DNA from: CAYLVJ01 sp964501525 | GTDB lineage: Bacteria > Patescibacteriota > Minisyncoccia > Minisyncoccales > CAYTKG01 | NCBI GenBank assembly: GCA_964501525.1 | Contig: CAZCSI010000002.1 | Coordinates: 1-46,124, forward strand | DNA length: 46,124 nt | Direction: 5' to 3' | In this document: one piece after another, positions 8,080 to 16,489 of the stretch | How positions within the stretch are numbered: the stretch's first letter is position 1 | How the letters are laid out: each line of letters opens with the position of its first letter | The notes under the pieces: model-generated | What the model was told of the DNA's origin: nothing | Databases searched by the model: none | What the model saw: only the letters and a program-made list of their open reading frames with translations | Program-made: the position numbers and the translations under genes

Positions 8080-8781
8080 ATGATAGATGTTTCAGAAAGA
8101 CAAACCGATATACTGAAAAAGTTGATTGAAGAATATATCTGGACCGCTGAGCCGGTTTCTTCCGGGCTGCTCGGCAAAAAGTTTGATTTTGGGGTTTCTG
8201 CCGCTACCATCCGTATTGAGCTGGGCCGTTTAAGCGACCAGGGGTATATCACTCAACCTCATATTTCAGCCGGCAGGATACCGACTGACAAGGGGTACAG
8301 GTTTTTTGTAGACCATCTGAGCGATAAAAGTGAGGAAGAGAATAACCTGAAAGAGATGGCGGAGATTCTTGAAAAAGACTTATGGCAGAGAATGTTGTGC
8401 TTGTCTCGATTTATAGCCGAAAATGTTTCTGTTTTCGCCCTCAGCGGAGTTCCGGAAAAAAGTTTTTTCGCCGGCGCCGGATGGGAGCAGATACTGGAGC
8501 AGCCTGAGTTCGAGCAAAAAGAGGTTTCTATTCGTTTTGCTCAGCTGATAAAAGAGATAGAAAAAGGCGCTGAAGGCTGGAACGGAGCGGAGAGTGTGGA
8601 TGTTTTTATAGGCACGGAGAATCCCTTTTGTCCCTTTGAAGAATTCAGCGTTATTATGACCAAGTGTTCTTTCAGGGAGGGGAGAGGGATAATATCTCTG
8701 GCCGGCCCGAAACGGATGCCTTATGAGCGGAATATAAGTGTTCTGAAAAGAATAAAAAATTGGATGGAGAGAAAACGATGA
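8080..8781 (+). CDS. hrcA: Heat-inducible transcription repressor HrcA (short form)
   Basis: HrcA represses class I heat-shock genes by binding CIRCE and is tuned by chaperones. The N-terminal winged helix is clear: RQTDILKKLIEEYIWTAEPV, then SAATIRIELGRLSDQGYITQ and the family hallmark ISAGRIPTDKGYRFFVDHL at about residues 62-80. The protein is 233 residues against about 340 for typical HrcA, so the C-terminal GAF-like and inserted dimerisation region is much reduced. The gene starts its own operon directly behind a CIRCE element, so it is autoregulated. Its TGA overlaps the ATG of grpE. Confidence 0.88.
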   Translation: MIDVSERQTDILKKLIEEYIWTAEPVSSGLLGKKFDFGVSAATIRIELGRLSDQGYITQPHISAGRIPTDKGYRFFVDHLSDKSEEENNLKEMAEILEKDLWQRMLCLSRFIAENVSVFALSGVPEKSFFAGAGWEQILEQPEFEQKEVSIRFAQLIKEIEKGAEGWNGAESVDVFIGTENPFCPFEEFSVIMTKCSFREGRGIISLAGPKRMPYERNISVLKRIKNWMERKR

Positions 8782-9341
8782 AAAAAGAAGGCGAAAAACA
8801 AGAAAAACAAAAACAGGAAGAACCGCTTCAAGAGTTAAAAGAGGAGTTGGAAAAATGCAGGCAGGAAAAAGAAGAGTATCTCTCGGGGTGGAAAAGAGCC
8901 AGGGCAGACCTTATCAATTACAAGAAAGAGGAGAAGCAAAGAATGGAGTGGTTTCTGAAAGGCTGTATAGAAGATTTTGTTTTGAAGCTTCTACCCTTGC
9001 TGGATGATCTGGAAAGAGCTGAGGAGCGCCTGCCCCGGTCTCTAAAACAAGATGCAGGGGTGAAAGGGCTGGTTCAGATAAAAAAGAAACTGAAGGATTT
9101 GTTGGAGAAGCAGGGGTTGGAAGAGATCAAGGTGCTTGGAGAAAAGTTTGACCCTCAATATGCAGAAGCTGTAGAGGTTGTTCAGGGCGCAGACTCGGAA
9201 AAAGTGATTGAGGTGGTTGAAAAAGGTTACAGTTTGCACAATAAGGTTGTAAGACCGGCTAAGGTGGTGGTTGCCGCCGGCGGGCAGAAAACAGGCAGGA
9301 ACGATCAAGAAGCATCAGAGGATGAAAAAAGTAAAAGTTAA
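8778..9341 (+). CDS. grpE: Nucleotide exchange factor GrpE
   Basis: GrpE releases ADP from DnaK. The start is set at the ATG at 8778, which overlaps the hrcA stop (ATGA) and has GGAGAG 6 nt upstream. An in-frame upstream ATG at 8760 inside hrcA is less likely. The protein has 187 residues. The first ~60 form a highly charged coiled coil rich in E, K and Q, followed by the head domain with LLPLLDDLERAEERL and LHNKVVRPAKVVVAAGG, typical of the GrpE C-terminal beta domain. The long dimerisation helix and beta wing are both present. Confidence 0.93.
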   Translation: MKKEGEKQEKQKQEEPLQELKEELEKCRQEKEEYLSGWKRARADLINYKKEEKQRMEWFLKGCIEDFVLKLLPLLDDLERAEERLPRSLKQDAGVKGLVQIKKKLKDLLEKQGLEEIKVLGEKFDPQYAEAVEVVQGADSEKVIEVVEKGYSLHNKVVRPAKVVVAAGGQKTGRNDQEASEDEKSKS

Positions 9342-9430
9342 TAAAGGTTAATAAAAACTAAACGAATAATAACCAACTAAAGTGTTTTGCCGAAACCTAT
9401 GGGAATCATACGGAGGAGGCAAAGAAAAAT

Positions 9431-9868
9431 ATGGCTTTAGTACCAAGAAAACCATTTTGGGAGTTAGAAAAATTCTTTGAGGAGTGGCCGGAGTGGCCCG
9501 GATTGGAGCTGATGAGTACTCCTTCCAGAAGAACTCCGCGCATGGATGTTTACGAAGAAGAAGGAAAGGTGGTGGTTGAGGCGGAGCTTCCCGGACTGAA
9601 AGCGGAGGAGATCGATGTCAATATCAAGGACAACATGCTTACGGTCAAAGCGGAAAGAAAACAAGAAAAAGAGGAAAAGAAGAAAGGATATTACCGCAGG
9701 GAGATGAGCCGCGGGTTCTACTCTCGAGCCGTTGCTTTGCCGGCCGAGGTGGAGGAGGAGAAAGCTGAAGCAAAATGCAAAGACGGGGTGTTGACGGTCA
9801 GAGTTCCCAAGAAAAAAGAAGCAAAGAAGAAGAGCGAAGGTAAGAAGATTAAAGTAAAAAAAGAGTAA
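9431..9868 (+). CDS. Small heat-shock protein, Hsp20/alpha-crystallin family
   Basis: An ATP-independent holdase chaperone of 145 residues. A short aromatic N-terminal arm (PFWELEKFFEEWPEWPG) precedes the alpha-crystallin domain. That domain runs from about residue 36 (RMDVYEEEGKVVVEAELPG) to about 130 and includes ADGVLTV-like KCKDGVLTVRVPKK. The C-terminal tail carries an I-x-V motif (KKIKVKKE) expected to dock oligomers. An AGGAGG ribosome-binding sequence lies at 9414-9419, 11 nt before the ATG. The gene stands between grpE and dnaK in the CIRCE-regulated operon and is separated from dnaK by 1 nt, an uncommon placement compared with the usual hrcA-grpE-dnaK-dnaJ order. Confidence 0.93.
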   Translation: MALVPRKPFWELEKFFEEWPEWPGLELMSTPSRRTPRMDVYEEEGKVVVEAELPGLKAEEIDVNIKDNMLTVKAERKQEKEEKKKGYYRREMSRGFYSRAVALPAEVEEEKAEAKCKDGVLTVRVPKKKEAKKKSEGKKIKVKKE

Positions 9869-9869
9869 T

Positions 9870-11762
9870 ATGGCTAAGATTATAGGTATTGACCTGGGTA
9901 CTACTTTTTCCGCAGCAGCAGCTGTTGAAACCGGAGAACCCAGGATTATAGAAAGCAGTGAAGGAGAAAGGACGACTCCTTCGGTTGTAGCTATCTCCAA
10001 ATCGGGAGAAAGATTGGTGGGCCGCTTGGCTCGGAGGCAGCAGATTACCAACCCTGAAAACACCATTTTTGCGGTTAAGCGTTTGATGGGAAGGCGTTTT
10101 GACGACCCTGTGGTTCAGGAAAACAAAGATAAGCTTGCTTACGATATTAGAAAAGCAGACAACGGAGGGATAGAGGTGAAGATGGGCGATAAGTGGTTCA
10201 AGCCGCCTGAGATCTCGGCCATGATACTTCAGAAGATTAAAAAAGACGTGGAGAGCAAGCTCGGTCAGAAGGTGGAGGAAGCGGTTATTACCTGCCCCGC
10301 CTATTTTGACAACTCTCAGCGTAAAGCGACCAAGGTGGCCGGAGAGATTGCCGGATTCAAGGTTAAAAGGGTTTTTAACGAGCCCACTGCTGCCGCTCTG
10401 GCTTACGGATTAACCCGGAAAAAAGACGAAAAGATCGTAGTTTACGATTTGGGAGGAGGAACTTTTGACATCTCTGTACTGGAAACAGGCGAGGATACCG
10501 TGGAGGTGGTGGCTACCGGAGGAGATATGTGGCTCGGAGGGGAGGATTTTGACAATGAGGTTATGAACTGGGTCATTGATAAGTTCAAGAAAGGCGAAGG
10601 CATAGATTTAAGTCAAGACAAGTTGGCCAAGCAGAGGATAAAAGAAGCCTCTGAAAAAGCCAAGATAGAGCTTTCCACGAGGCAGAAAACAGATATCAAC
10701 CTTCCCTTTATCACCTCGGACGACCAAGGGCCGAAGCATCTGGATTACACTTTAAGCCGCGCCAAACTGGAAGAGTTGGTGGATGAACATGTTGACCGCT
10801 CCTTTAATCTGGTTGAAAAAACCCTTAAAGAAGCCAACATTAAGCCGGAGGAGATAGACGATGTTATTTTGGTCGGCGGGCAGAGCAGAATGCCTAAAAT
10901 TAAAGAAAGAGTGAGAGAGATTTTCGGCCAGGAGCCGAATCAAGAGATTAATCCGGATGAGGTGGTAGCGATAGGCGCAGCGGTGCAGGCCGGTATTTTT
11001 GGAGGAGAGATGAAGGATGTTCTACTCTTGGATGTAACACCTCTTTCTCTGGGTATTGAAACCTTGGGCGGGGTGAACATCGTTCTGATTCCCAAAAACA
11101 CCACTATACCGACCTCTAAGAAAAAGGTTTTCTCTACAGCAGCGGACAATCAGACCTCGGTGGAGATACATGTGGTTCAGGGGGAAAGGGCTATGGCCAG
11201 GGACAACAAAACACTGGGCCGCTTTATTCTGGAAGGGATCCCTCCCGCTCCCCGCGGTGTTCCCCAGGTAGAGGTGGAGTTCGATATTGACGCCAACGGA
11301 ATACTTAATGTTTCCGCCAAGGACAAAGCAACAAGCAAGTCGCAATCAATCAGAATTGAAGGCTCTTCGGGGCTGGCAAAAGAGGAGGTGGAAAAAATGA
11401 AAAGAGAAGCGGATAAACACGCTAAAGAAGACGAGAGAAAGAGAAAATTGGCCGAAGCTCAGAATAAAGCGGATACTCTGATTTACAGTTCAGAAAAATC
11501 ATTAAGAGAAATGGGGGATAAGATAGACCGAGAGCTCAAGAACAAAATAGAACAGAGAATAAAAGAGGTAAAGAAGGTCAGAGAGAGCGAGGACCCGGAG
11601 GAGATAGAAAAAGCGGTAAGCTCTTTGTCAGATCTGGTTCAAAAGATAGGGGCGCAGATGTATCAGCAAAAGTCTCAAAAGGAGAACCCCGGAAAAGGGT
11701 CGCAAGAGCAAGCTTCGGAGGCCGAAGAAGGAGAGTACGAAGAGAAAAAAGATGATGAATAA
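9870..11762 (+). CDS. dnaK: Chaperone DnaK (Hsp70)
   Basis: The central ATP-dependent chaperone, 630 residues and full length. The nucleotide-binding domain starts with IGIDLGTTFSAAAAV and has VITCPAYFDNSQRKATK, FNEPTAAALAYG and VYDLGGGTFDISVLETG. The substrate-binding domain follows the DVLLLDVTPLSLGIETLGG linker. The alpha-helical lid ends in an acidic Lys/Glu-rich tail. The first codon lies 1 nt after hsp20, and dnaJ follows 28 nt downstream. It is coregulated with grpE and dnaJ by CIRCE. Confidence 0.98.
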   Translation: MAKIIGIDLGTTFSAAAAVETGEPRIIESSEGERTTPSVVAISKSGERLVGRLARRQQITNPENTIFAVKRLMGRRFDDPVVQENKDKLAYDIRKADNGGIEVKMGDKWFKPPEISAMILQKIKKDVESKLGQKVEEAVITCPAYFDNSQRKATKVAGEIAGFKVKRVFNEPTAAALAYGLTRKKDEKIVVYDLGGGTFDISVLETGEDTVEVVATGGDMWLGGEDFDNEVMNWVIDKFKKGEGIDLSQDKLAKQRIKEASEKAKIELSTRQKTDINLPFITSDDQGPKHLDYTLSRAKLEELVDEHVDRSFNLVEKTLKEANIKPEEIDDVILVGGQSRMPKIKERVREIFGQEPNQEINPDEVVAIGAAVQAGIFGGEMKDVLLLDVTPLSLGIETLGGVNIVLIPKNTTIPTSKKKVFSTAADNQTSVEIHVVQGERAMARDNKTLGRFILEGIPPAPRGVPQVEVEFDIDANGILNVSAKDKATSKSQSIRIEGSSGLAKEEVEKMKREADKHAKEDERKRKLAEAQNKADTLIYSSEKSLREMGDKIDRELKNKIEQRIKEVKKVRESEDPEEIEKAVSSLSDLVQKIGAQMYQQKSQKENPGKGSQEQASEAEEGEYEEKKDDE

Positions 11763-11790
11763 CCAGTGCTTAACAAGGAGCAGCGGATAA

Positions 11791-12870
11791 ATGGCTAAGG
11801 ATTATTACAATGTTTTAGGGGTGGACAAACGCGCTTCCAGAGATGAGATAAAAAAAGCCTATTACAAGCTGGCTCACAAGCATCATCCGGACAAGGGCGG
11901 AGACGAAAAGAAATTCAAGGAGATAAACGAGGCTTATCAGGTTCTTTCTGATGCTGATAAAAGGAAGCAGTATGATCAGTTCGGCCGGACTTTTGAAAGA
12001 GACGGGCCTGGATTTGGTGACAGGCCCTTTACCGGTTTTTCTGATTTTTCCGATTTTTCCGAATGGGGCGGTATGGGGTTTGACTTGGGTGACATATTCG
12101 GCGATTTTTACAGCAGAGGCAGAAGCAGAAAAGAGGCGGGAAAAGGGGAAGACATAAGAATTGATATAGAGCTCGAGTTGGAAGAAACTCTGGACGAAAC
12201 TGTTAAGCAAATCATTCTGCAGAAGTATGTTGTCTGCCAACGCTGCGAGGGCAGCGGAGCAGAACCGGGTACAGAGATAAAAGAGTGTCCTACCTGCGAA
12301 GGACAAGGAACCGTGCAGGAGGTCAGAAAAACCTTTTTAGGCACTATTGCCCACACTACCCTTTGCCCTCAGTGCCAAGGCCAGGGACAAAAACCGAAAG
12401 AACCGTGTAATGTGTGCGGCGGCGAAGGGCGGATAAAAGAAAAAGATGAAATAAGGGTCGGCATTCCGGCCGGTGTGGACCACAACCAAATGTTAAAACT
12501 TCAGGGCCAAGGTAACGCAGGAAAAAGAAAGGCCCGGGCCGGCGATCTTTATGTCAGAGTTTTTATCAAAAAACATCCTCGTTTCGAGAGAAGAGGCGAT
12601 GACTTGTACGCGAATAAAAAAATACCTTTTTCTTTAGCCGCGCTGGGCGGGAAAGTTGACATTAAAACCTTGGGAGACGGAACCATTGAACTTAAGGTGC
12701 CCCGGGGCACTGCTTCAGGCAAGGTTTTCCGTATCTCAGGCAAAGGCATCCCTCATTTCAAAAGAGGAGGCCGAGGCAACCTTTACCTTAAACTGAAGGT
12801 TGATATCCCCAAGCGTCTTTCCCGCAAGCAAAAAGAACTTGTCAAAAAAATGAATCAAGAAGGGTTGTAA
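11791..12870 (+). CDS. dnaJ: Chaperone DnaJ (Hsp40)
   Basis: The DnaK co-chaperone that delivers substrates and stimulates ATP hydrolysis; 359 residues. The J-domain has the catalytic HPD at residues 32-34. A Gly/Phe-rich linker follows (FTGFSDFSDFSEWGG). Four zinc-binding CxxCxGxG repeats are all intact: CQRCEGSG, CPTCEGQG, CPQCQGQG and CNVCGGEG. Two C-terminal beta domains complete a type I DnaJ. AAGGAG at about 11776 provides the ribosome-binding site. This is the last protein gene of the operon; strong hairpins and tRNA-Lys follow. Confidence 0.97.
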   Translation: MAKDYYNVLGVDKRASRDEIKKAYYKLAHKHHPDKGGDEKKFKEINEAYQVLSDADKRKQYDQFGRTFERDGPGFGDRPFTGFSDFSDFSEWGGMGFDLGDIFGDFYSRGRSRKEAGKGEDIRIDIELELEETLDETVKQIILQKYVVCQRCEGSGAEPGTEIKECPTCEGQGTVQEVRKTFLGTIAHTTLCPQCQGQGQKPKEPCNVCGGEGRIKEKDEIRVGIPAGVDHNQMLKLQGQGNAGKRKARAGDLYVRVFIKKHPRFERRGDDLYANKKIPFSLAALGGKVDIKTLGDGTIELKVPRGTASGKVFRISGKGIPHFKRGGRGNLYLKLKVDIPKRLSRKQKELVKKMNQEGL

Positions 12871-12914
12871 TGGACACAGGTTATGGCTATAATAGTGAAG
12901 GTTCGTCAAAAAAG

Positions 12915-12930
12915 TTTCGTTTAAACGAAA
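12915..12930. repeat. 16-bp perfect palindrome TTTCGTTTAAACGAAA
   Basis: It lies 45 bp after the dnaJ stop and before the tRNA gene. It has no T-tract, so it is not an obvious terminator. It could be an operator for the downstream tRNA promoter or a processing hairpin. Confidence 0.5.
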
Positions 12931-12940
12931 ACGTATCCCT

Positions 12941-12974
12941 TTATCAGCCCTGATAATGTATCAGGGCTTAGGGA
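12941..12974 (+). other. Overlapping alternative hairpins before tRNA-Lys
   Basis: AGCCCTGATA (12946-12955), loop ATG and TATCAGGGCT (12959-12968) make a perfect 10-bp stem. An outer TCCCT/AGGGA pair (12936-12940 and 12970-12974) can extend it. A second pairing, TTATCA (12941-12946) with TGATAA (12951-12956), excludes the first. No U-tract follows. It may be an mRNA 3' end, an RNA-processing site or, speculatively, a switch ahead of the tRNA. Confidence 0.5.
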
Positions 12975-12976
12975 GC

Positions 12977-13050
12977 GCGCCCGTAGCTCAGCTTGGTAGA
13001 GCAACAGCCTTTTAAGCTGATGGCCGCAGGTTCAAATCCTGCCGGGCGCA
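12977..13050 (+). tRNA. tRNA-Lys (anticodon UUU)
   Basis: A complete 74-nt cloverleaf. The acceptor stem is GCGCCCG/CGGGCGC with discriminator A. The D-arm is GCTC...GAGC. The anticodon loop is CTTTTAA with anticodon TTT. The T-arm is GCAGG-TTCAAAT-CCTGC. The anticodon stem reads ACAGC/GCTGA, which leaves an A27-A43 mismatch at its top. CCA is not encoded (CAA follows), so a CCA-adding enzyme is required. The gene lies between dnaJ and ctpA. Confidence 0.97.
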
Positions 13051-13072
13051 CAATCAATTTTGGATGAACACA

Positions 13073-13100
13073 AGGGGACCGGCCCCTGTATTTTGTTTTT
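13073..13100 (+). terminator. Rho-independent terminator after tRNA-Lys
   Basis: AGGGG (13073-13077), loop ACCGG and CCCCT (13083-13087), followed by GTATTTTGTTTTT. It is positioned 23 nt after the tRNA 3' end and before the ctpA promoter region. Confidence 0.6.
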
Positions 13101-13129
13101 ACACCTTTTATTTTTAAGAATATTTTGTG

Positions 13130-13135
13130 TATAAT
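13130..13135 (+). promoter_or_regulatory. -10 box for the ctpA operon
   Basis: A perfect TATAAT 14 nt before the ctpA ATG. No good -35 lies at standard distance; a TTTACA at 13098-13103 is too far away. An AGAAGG ribosome-binding sequence lies between the -10 box and the ATG. Confidence 0.4.
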
Positions 13136-13149
13136 GATGCCAAGAAGGT

Positions 13150-14355
13150 ATGAGAAAAAGCATTAAAAAGAGGTTGCTCTTTGTTTTTGGAGGGGCCATT
13201 ACGGCCACCGCTATTTTTTTAACCGGCCTTTATATCGGACAAGCAAGAATAAGCTGCGAAGTGTGCCCACCTCAAGATATCGATTTTTCTCTTTTTTGGG
13301 AGAGTTATCAAGTTTTGAAAAACAAGTACGTGGCTCCCGGAGAAATAAAAGAAGAAGATATCCTTTACGGCGCCATTTCGGGTATGATTGAAGCCGTGGG
13401 CGACCCTCACACCGTATTTATGAGACCGGACGATACCAATCGTTTTCTGGAAGACATCTCCGGCAAGTTCGAAGGGGTGGGGATGGAGATCGGTATAAGG
13501 GAGGAGCAGCTGCAGGTTGTAGCTCCTTTGGAAGGAACCCCGGCTCAGAAAGCAGGGTTGAGGGCCGGCGACAGAATACTGGCTGTGGACGGAGAGTCAA
13601 CCGCAAATTTTAACTTGGAAGAAGCGGTTTCAAAAATAAGGGGGCCCAGAGGAAGCGAGGTGGTGTTGACCATAGGCCGGGAGGCTTGGGAAAAACCGCA
13701 GGAGATTTCAGTGATCAGAGATGTGATCAATGTTCCTTCTTTGCGCTGGGAGCTTGTTAACCAAGAAGGAGAACCGGATAATGAAGGAACCATTGCTTAT
13801 GTTAAGTTTTATAACTTTACGGAAAAAGTAGGTGTTGATTGGGCTGCGGCTGCGGTCCGGATTTTTAACTCTCCAGCCGATAGAATTATTCTGGATCTGA
13901 GAAACAACCCGGGCGGTTACTTGGAGATGGCGCGCAATTTAGCCGGCTATTTTATAAAAAGGGGAGAGGTGGTGGTGATTGAGGATACGGGAGAAGAGCA
14001 AAAAGAATTCAGGGCGCAGGGCCAGCCTTTATTCTTGGACTATCCGATAGTGGTTTTAATTAATCAGGGCAGCGCTTCGGCATCAGAGATTTTAGCCGGG
14101 GCCCTGCGGGACAACAGGGGGGTGCAGCTGACAGGTGAAACCTCTTTTGGTAAGGGTTCGGTTCAGTCCTTGGAAACTTTGAGCAAGGGGGCTTCTTTAA
14201 AAGTGACTATAGCCCGCTGGCTGACTCCAAAAGGGGAGACTATAGAGGACAGCGGCTTGGAGCCGGATGTCGAGGTTGAGTTTACGGAAGAGGCCTATTC
14301 ATCTGAACGCGACCCTCAGTTGGAAAAGGCGGTGGAGATGGTAAAAGAACTTTAG
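13150..14355 (+). CDS. Carboxy-terminal processing protease (S41 family, PDZ domain)
   Basis: A tail-specific serine protease of 401 residues acting outside the cytoplasmic membrane. An N-terminal signal anchor spans about residues 8-30. A PDZ domain at about 100-190 contains GVGMEIGIREEQLQVV and KAGLRAGDRILAVDGES. The S41 catalytic domain follows, with RNNPGGYLEMA, the nucleophile motif GSASASE (residues 307-313) and the catalytic lysine K335 in SFGKGSVQ. All catalytic elements are intact. It is first in a likely operon with rplI and pyrG. Substrates are probably misfolded or precursor envelope proteins. Confidence 0.92.
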   Translation: MRKSIKKRLLFVFGGAITATAIFLTGLYIGQARISCEVCPPQDIDFSLFWESYQVLKNKYVAPGEIKEEDILYGAISGMIEAVGDPHTVFMRPDDTNRFLEDISGKFEGVGMEIGIREEQLQVVAPLEGTPAQKAGLRAGDRILAVDGESTANFNLEEAVSKIRGPRGSEVVLTIGREAWEKPQEISVIRDVINVPSLRWELVNQEGEPDNEGTIAYVKFYNFTEKVGVDWAAAAVRIFNSPADRIILDLRNNPGGYLEMARNLAGYFIKRGEVVVIEDTGEEQKEFRAQGQPLFLDYPIVVLINQGSASASEILAGALRDNRGVQLTGETSFGKGSVQSLETLSKGASLKVTIARWLTPKGETIEDSGLEPDVEVEFTEEAYSSERDPQLEKAVEMVKEL

Positions 14356-14386
14356 GATTACAAGAAGTTGTCATGAAGAAACTATT

Positions 14387-14842
14387 ATGAGAGTGATACT
14401 GTTGGAAAACGTGAAAAATGTAGGAGAGAAGTACGACATAGTGGAGGTGGCTCCCGGCTATGCACATAATTTTCTTTTTCCTAAAAAACTGGCTAAACTG
14501 GCTAATTCCGCCAATCTTAAAGAACTGGAGAGCAAAAGAAAAGATTGGCAGAAAAAGAGCCGTAAAGAATTGAAAGGACTGGAAAAAGAAATAAATAAAA
14601 TTAAAGGAACAGAGATCGTTATCAAAAAAAGAGTTAATGAAGAAGGACGTCTTTTCGGCTCCGTAGACGCCAAACAAATAAAAGAAAGCCTGGAGGAAAA
14701 AGGATTTGATATCAAAAAAGGAGAAATTGTTTTAAAGGAGCCGATCAAGGAAACAGGGGAGTGGACAATAACGATTTCCTTTCCTCACAACCTTGAAGTC
14801 GAGATTAAGCTGGTTGTAGAAAAAGTAGAAGAAGATGAGTGA
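14387..14842 (+). CDS. rplI: 50S ribosomal protein bL9
   Basis: A full-length 151-residue bL9. The N-terminal globular rRNA-binding domain starts MRVILLENVKNVGEKYD and contains GYAHNFLFPKKLA. A long central helix follows (about residues 45-75), then a C-terminal domain with RLFGSVDAKQIKE. bL9 is absent from some CPR lineages according to earlier surveys, so its presence is a useful placement marker. It overlaps pyrG by 8 nt and follows ctpA by 31 nt. Confidence 0.97.
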   Translation: MRVILLENVKNVGEKYDIVEVAPGYAHNFLFPKKLAKLANSANLKELESKRKDWQKKSRKELKGLEKEINKIKGTEIVIKKRVNEEGRLFGSVDAKQIKESLEEKGFDIKKGEIVLKEPIKETGEWTITISFPHNLEVEIKLVVEKVEEDE

Positions 14843-16457
14843 TAAAACAAAATATATTTTCGTGGTCGGAGGTGTAATGTCAGGTATTGGAAAGGGGATC
14901 GCCACCGCCTCGATGGGCAGGATACTTCAGGACAAAGGCTACAAGGTGAGCGCCATAAAGATCGACCCTTATGTGAATGTTGACGCCGGGACAATGAATC
15001 CTGTAGAACACGGCGAGGTTTTTGTCACCGAAGACGGAATAGAATGTGATCAGGACGGCGGAAATTATGAAAGATTTTTGGATATCAATTTCTGCGATGA
15101 GAACTACATCACTACGGGCCGAGTTTATAAAACAGTCATTGAAAGAGAAAGAAGTCTGGGTTACGGGGGTAGGTGTGTGGAGGTGGTGCCCGATATACCG
15201 GACGAGGTTATTTCCCGGATAGAAAAAGTAGGGGAGAGCAATAAAGCGGATTTTGTCCTTATTGAGATCGGCGGCACTGTAGGGGAGTACCAAAATATGC
15301 TCTTTTTGGAAGCGGCCCGGATGATGAAGTTGAAAAATCCCGGAAGGGTAATTTTTGTTTTAATAAGTTACCTGCCTCTTCCGGCCACGATAGGCGAGAT
15401 GAAAACCAAGCCCACTCAGCAGGCAGCCAAATGGCTCAATATGGCTGGCATACAACCGGATATCATTTTAGCCAGGGCTTCCGTTCCCTTGGATGAACCC
15501 AGAAAGAATAAAATATCCACTTTTTGCAGCGTAGAAAGCGAAGATGTTGTTTCCGCCCCTAACGTGAAGATGGTGTATGAGGTTCCCTTGAATTTTGAAG
15601 AGGATAAGTTGGGACAAAGAATCTTGGCTAAATTTGATATGAAGCCCAAGAAAAAAGGCGGGATGGAGCAATGGAAAGGTTTTTTAGAAAAAGCAAAAAA
15701 AGCTGAGCAGACCGTGAAAGTAGGTCTGGTCGGCAAGTACTTTAAAACAGGCGATTTCGTATTAAAAGACTCTTATATCTCTGTTATTGAGGCAGTAAAG
15801 CATGCGGCGTGGCATTTGGATAAAAAACCGGAGATAAAATGGTTCTCAGCTGAGAACTATGAAAAAGACTCTTCTCTTTTAAAAGAACTTGAAGAGTGTG
15901 ATGCGGTAATTATTTTAGGCGGTTTCGGAAACCGGGGAATAGAAGGTAAAATCAAAGCTATCAATTTCTGCAGAAAAGGCAATATTCCCTGCCTCGGTCT
16001 TTGTCTGGGGCTTCAGTTGATGGTGGTAGAGTGGGCTCGTAATGTCTGCGGACTAAAAGAAGCGAACTCGGTAGAGTTCAACCCTGATACTCCTCATCCG
16101 GTTATTGACACTATGGTTGAGCAGAAGAAGCTGATCAAGAAAAACCGGTACGGCGCCACTATGAGATTGGGAAGCTACAAGTGTGAGCTTAAAAAAGGCA
16201 CCAAAGCCAGAAAAGCCTACGGCCAAAAAGAGATTTTTGAACGACACAGACACCGTTATGAAGTTAACAATAAGTACAGGGAAGTTTTAAAAGAAAAAGG
16301 TATGATAATGGCCGGCGTCAACCTCAAAAGAGACCTGGTAGAGATCGTGGAAATAAAAAAGCATCCCTTTATGGTAGGGACGCAGTTTCATCCGGAGTTT
16401 AAGTCAAGGCCTTTTCGGCCCCATCCTCTATTTTTAGCTCTGCTCAAGCAAAATTAA
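14835..16457 (+). CDS. pyrG: CTP synthase
   Basis: It converts UTP to CTP using glutamine and ATP; 540 residues and full length. The synthetase domain has GGVMSGIGKGIATASMGRIL and KIDPYVNVDAGTMNP, plus the VLIEIGGTVGEYQN segment. The C-terminal class I glutamine amidotransferase has the nucleophile Cys in GLCLGLQLM and the His-x-Glu pair in GTQFHPEFKSRP. The gene starts within the last codons of rplI. It is convergent with rpmA, and I see no terminator in the 32-nt gap. Confidence 0.98.
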   Translation: MSDKTKYIFVVGGVMSGIGKGIATASMGRILQDKGYKVSAIKIDPYVNVDAGTMNPVEHGEVFVTEDGIECDQDGGNYERFLDINFCDENYITTGRVYKTVIERERSLGYGGRCVEVVPDIPDEVISRIEKVGESNKADFVLIEIGGTVGEYQNMLFLEAARMMKLKNPGRVIFVLISYLPLPATIGEMKTKPTQQAAKWLNMAGIQPDIILARASVPLDEPRKNKISTFCSVESEDVVSAPNVKMVYEVPLNFEEDKLGQRILAKFDMKPKKKGGMEQWKGFLEKAKKAEQTVKVGLVGKYFKTGDFVLKDSYISVIEAVKHAAWHLDKKPEIKWFSAENYEKDSSLLKELEECDAVIILGGFGNRGIEGKIKAINFCRKGNIPCLGLCLGLQLMVVEWARNVCGLKEANSVEFNPDTPHPVIDTMVEQKKLIKKNRYGATMRLGSYKCELKKGTKARKAYGQKEIFERHRHRYEVNNKYREVLKEKGMIMAGVNLKRDLVEIVEIKKHPFMVGTQFHPEFKSRPFRPHPLFLALLKQN

Positions 16458-16489
16458 ACTTTGCTCAACCAAACAGAACCCAATACGAG

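Noticed and set aside
9464..10066. 200-residue open frame on the minus strand, opposite hsp20 and dnaK
   Set aside because: It is a shadow of the highly conserved chaperone genes, with no start signal or domain.
11815..12306. 163-residue minus frame opposite dnaJ
   Set aside because: Shadow of the dnaJ zinc-finger and J-domain region.
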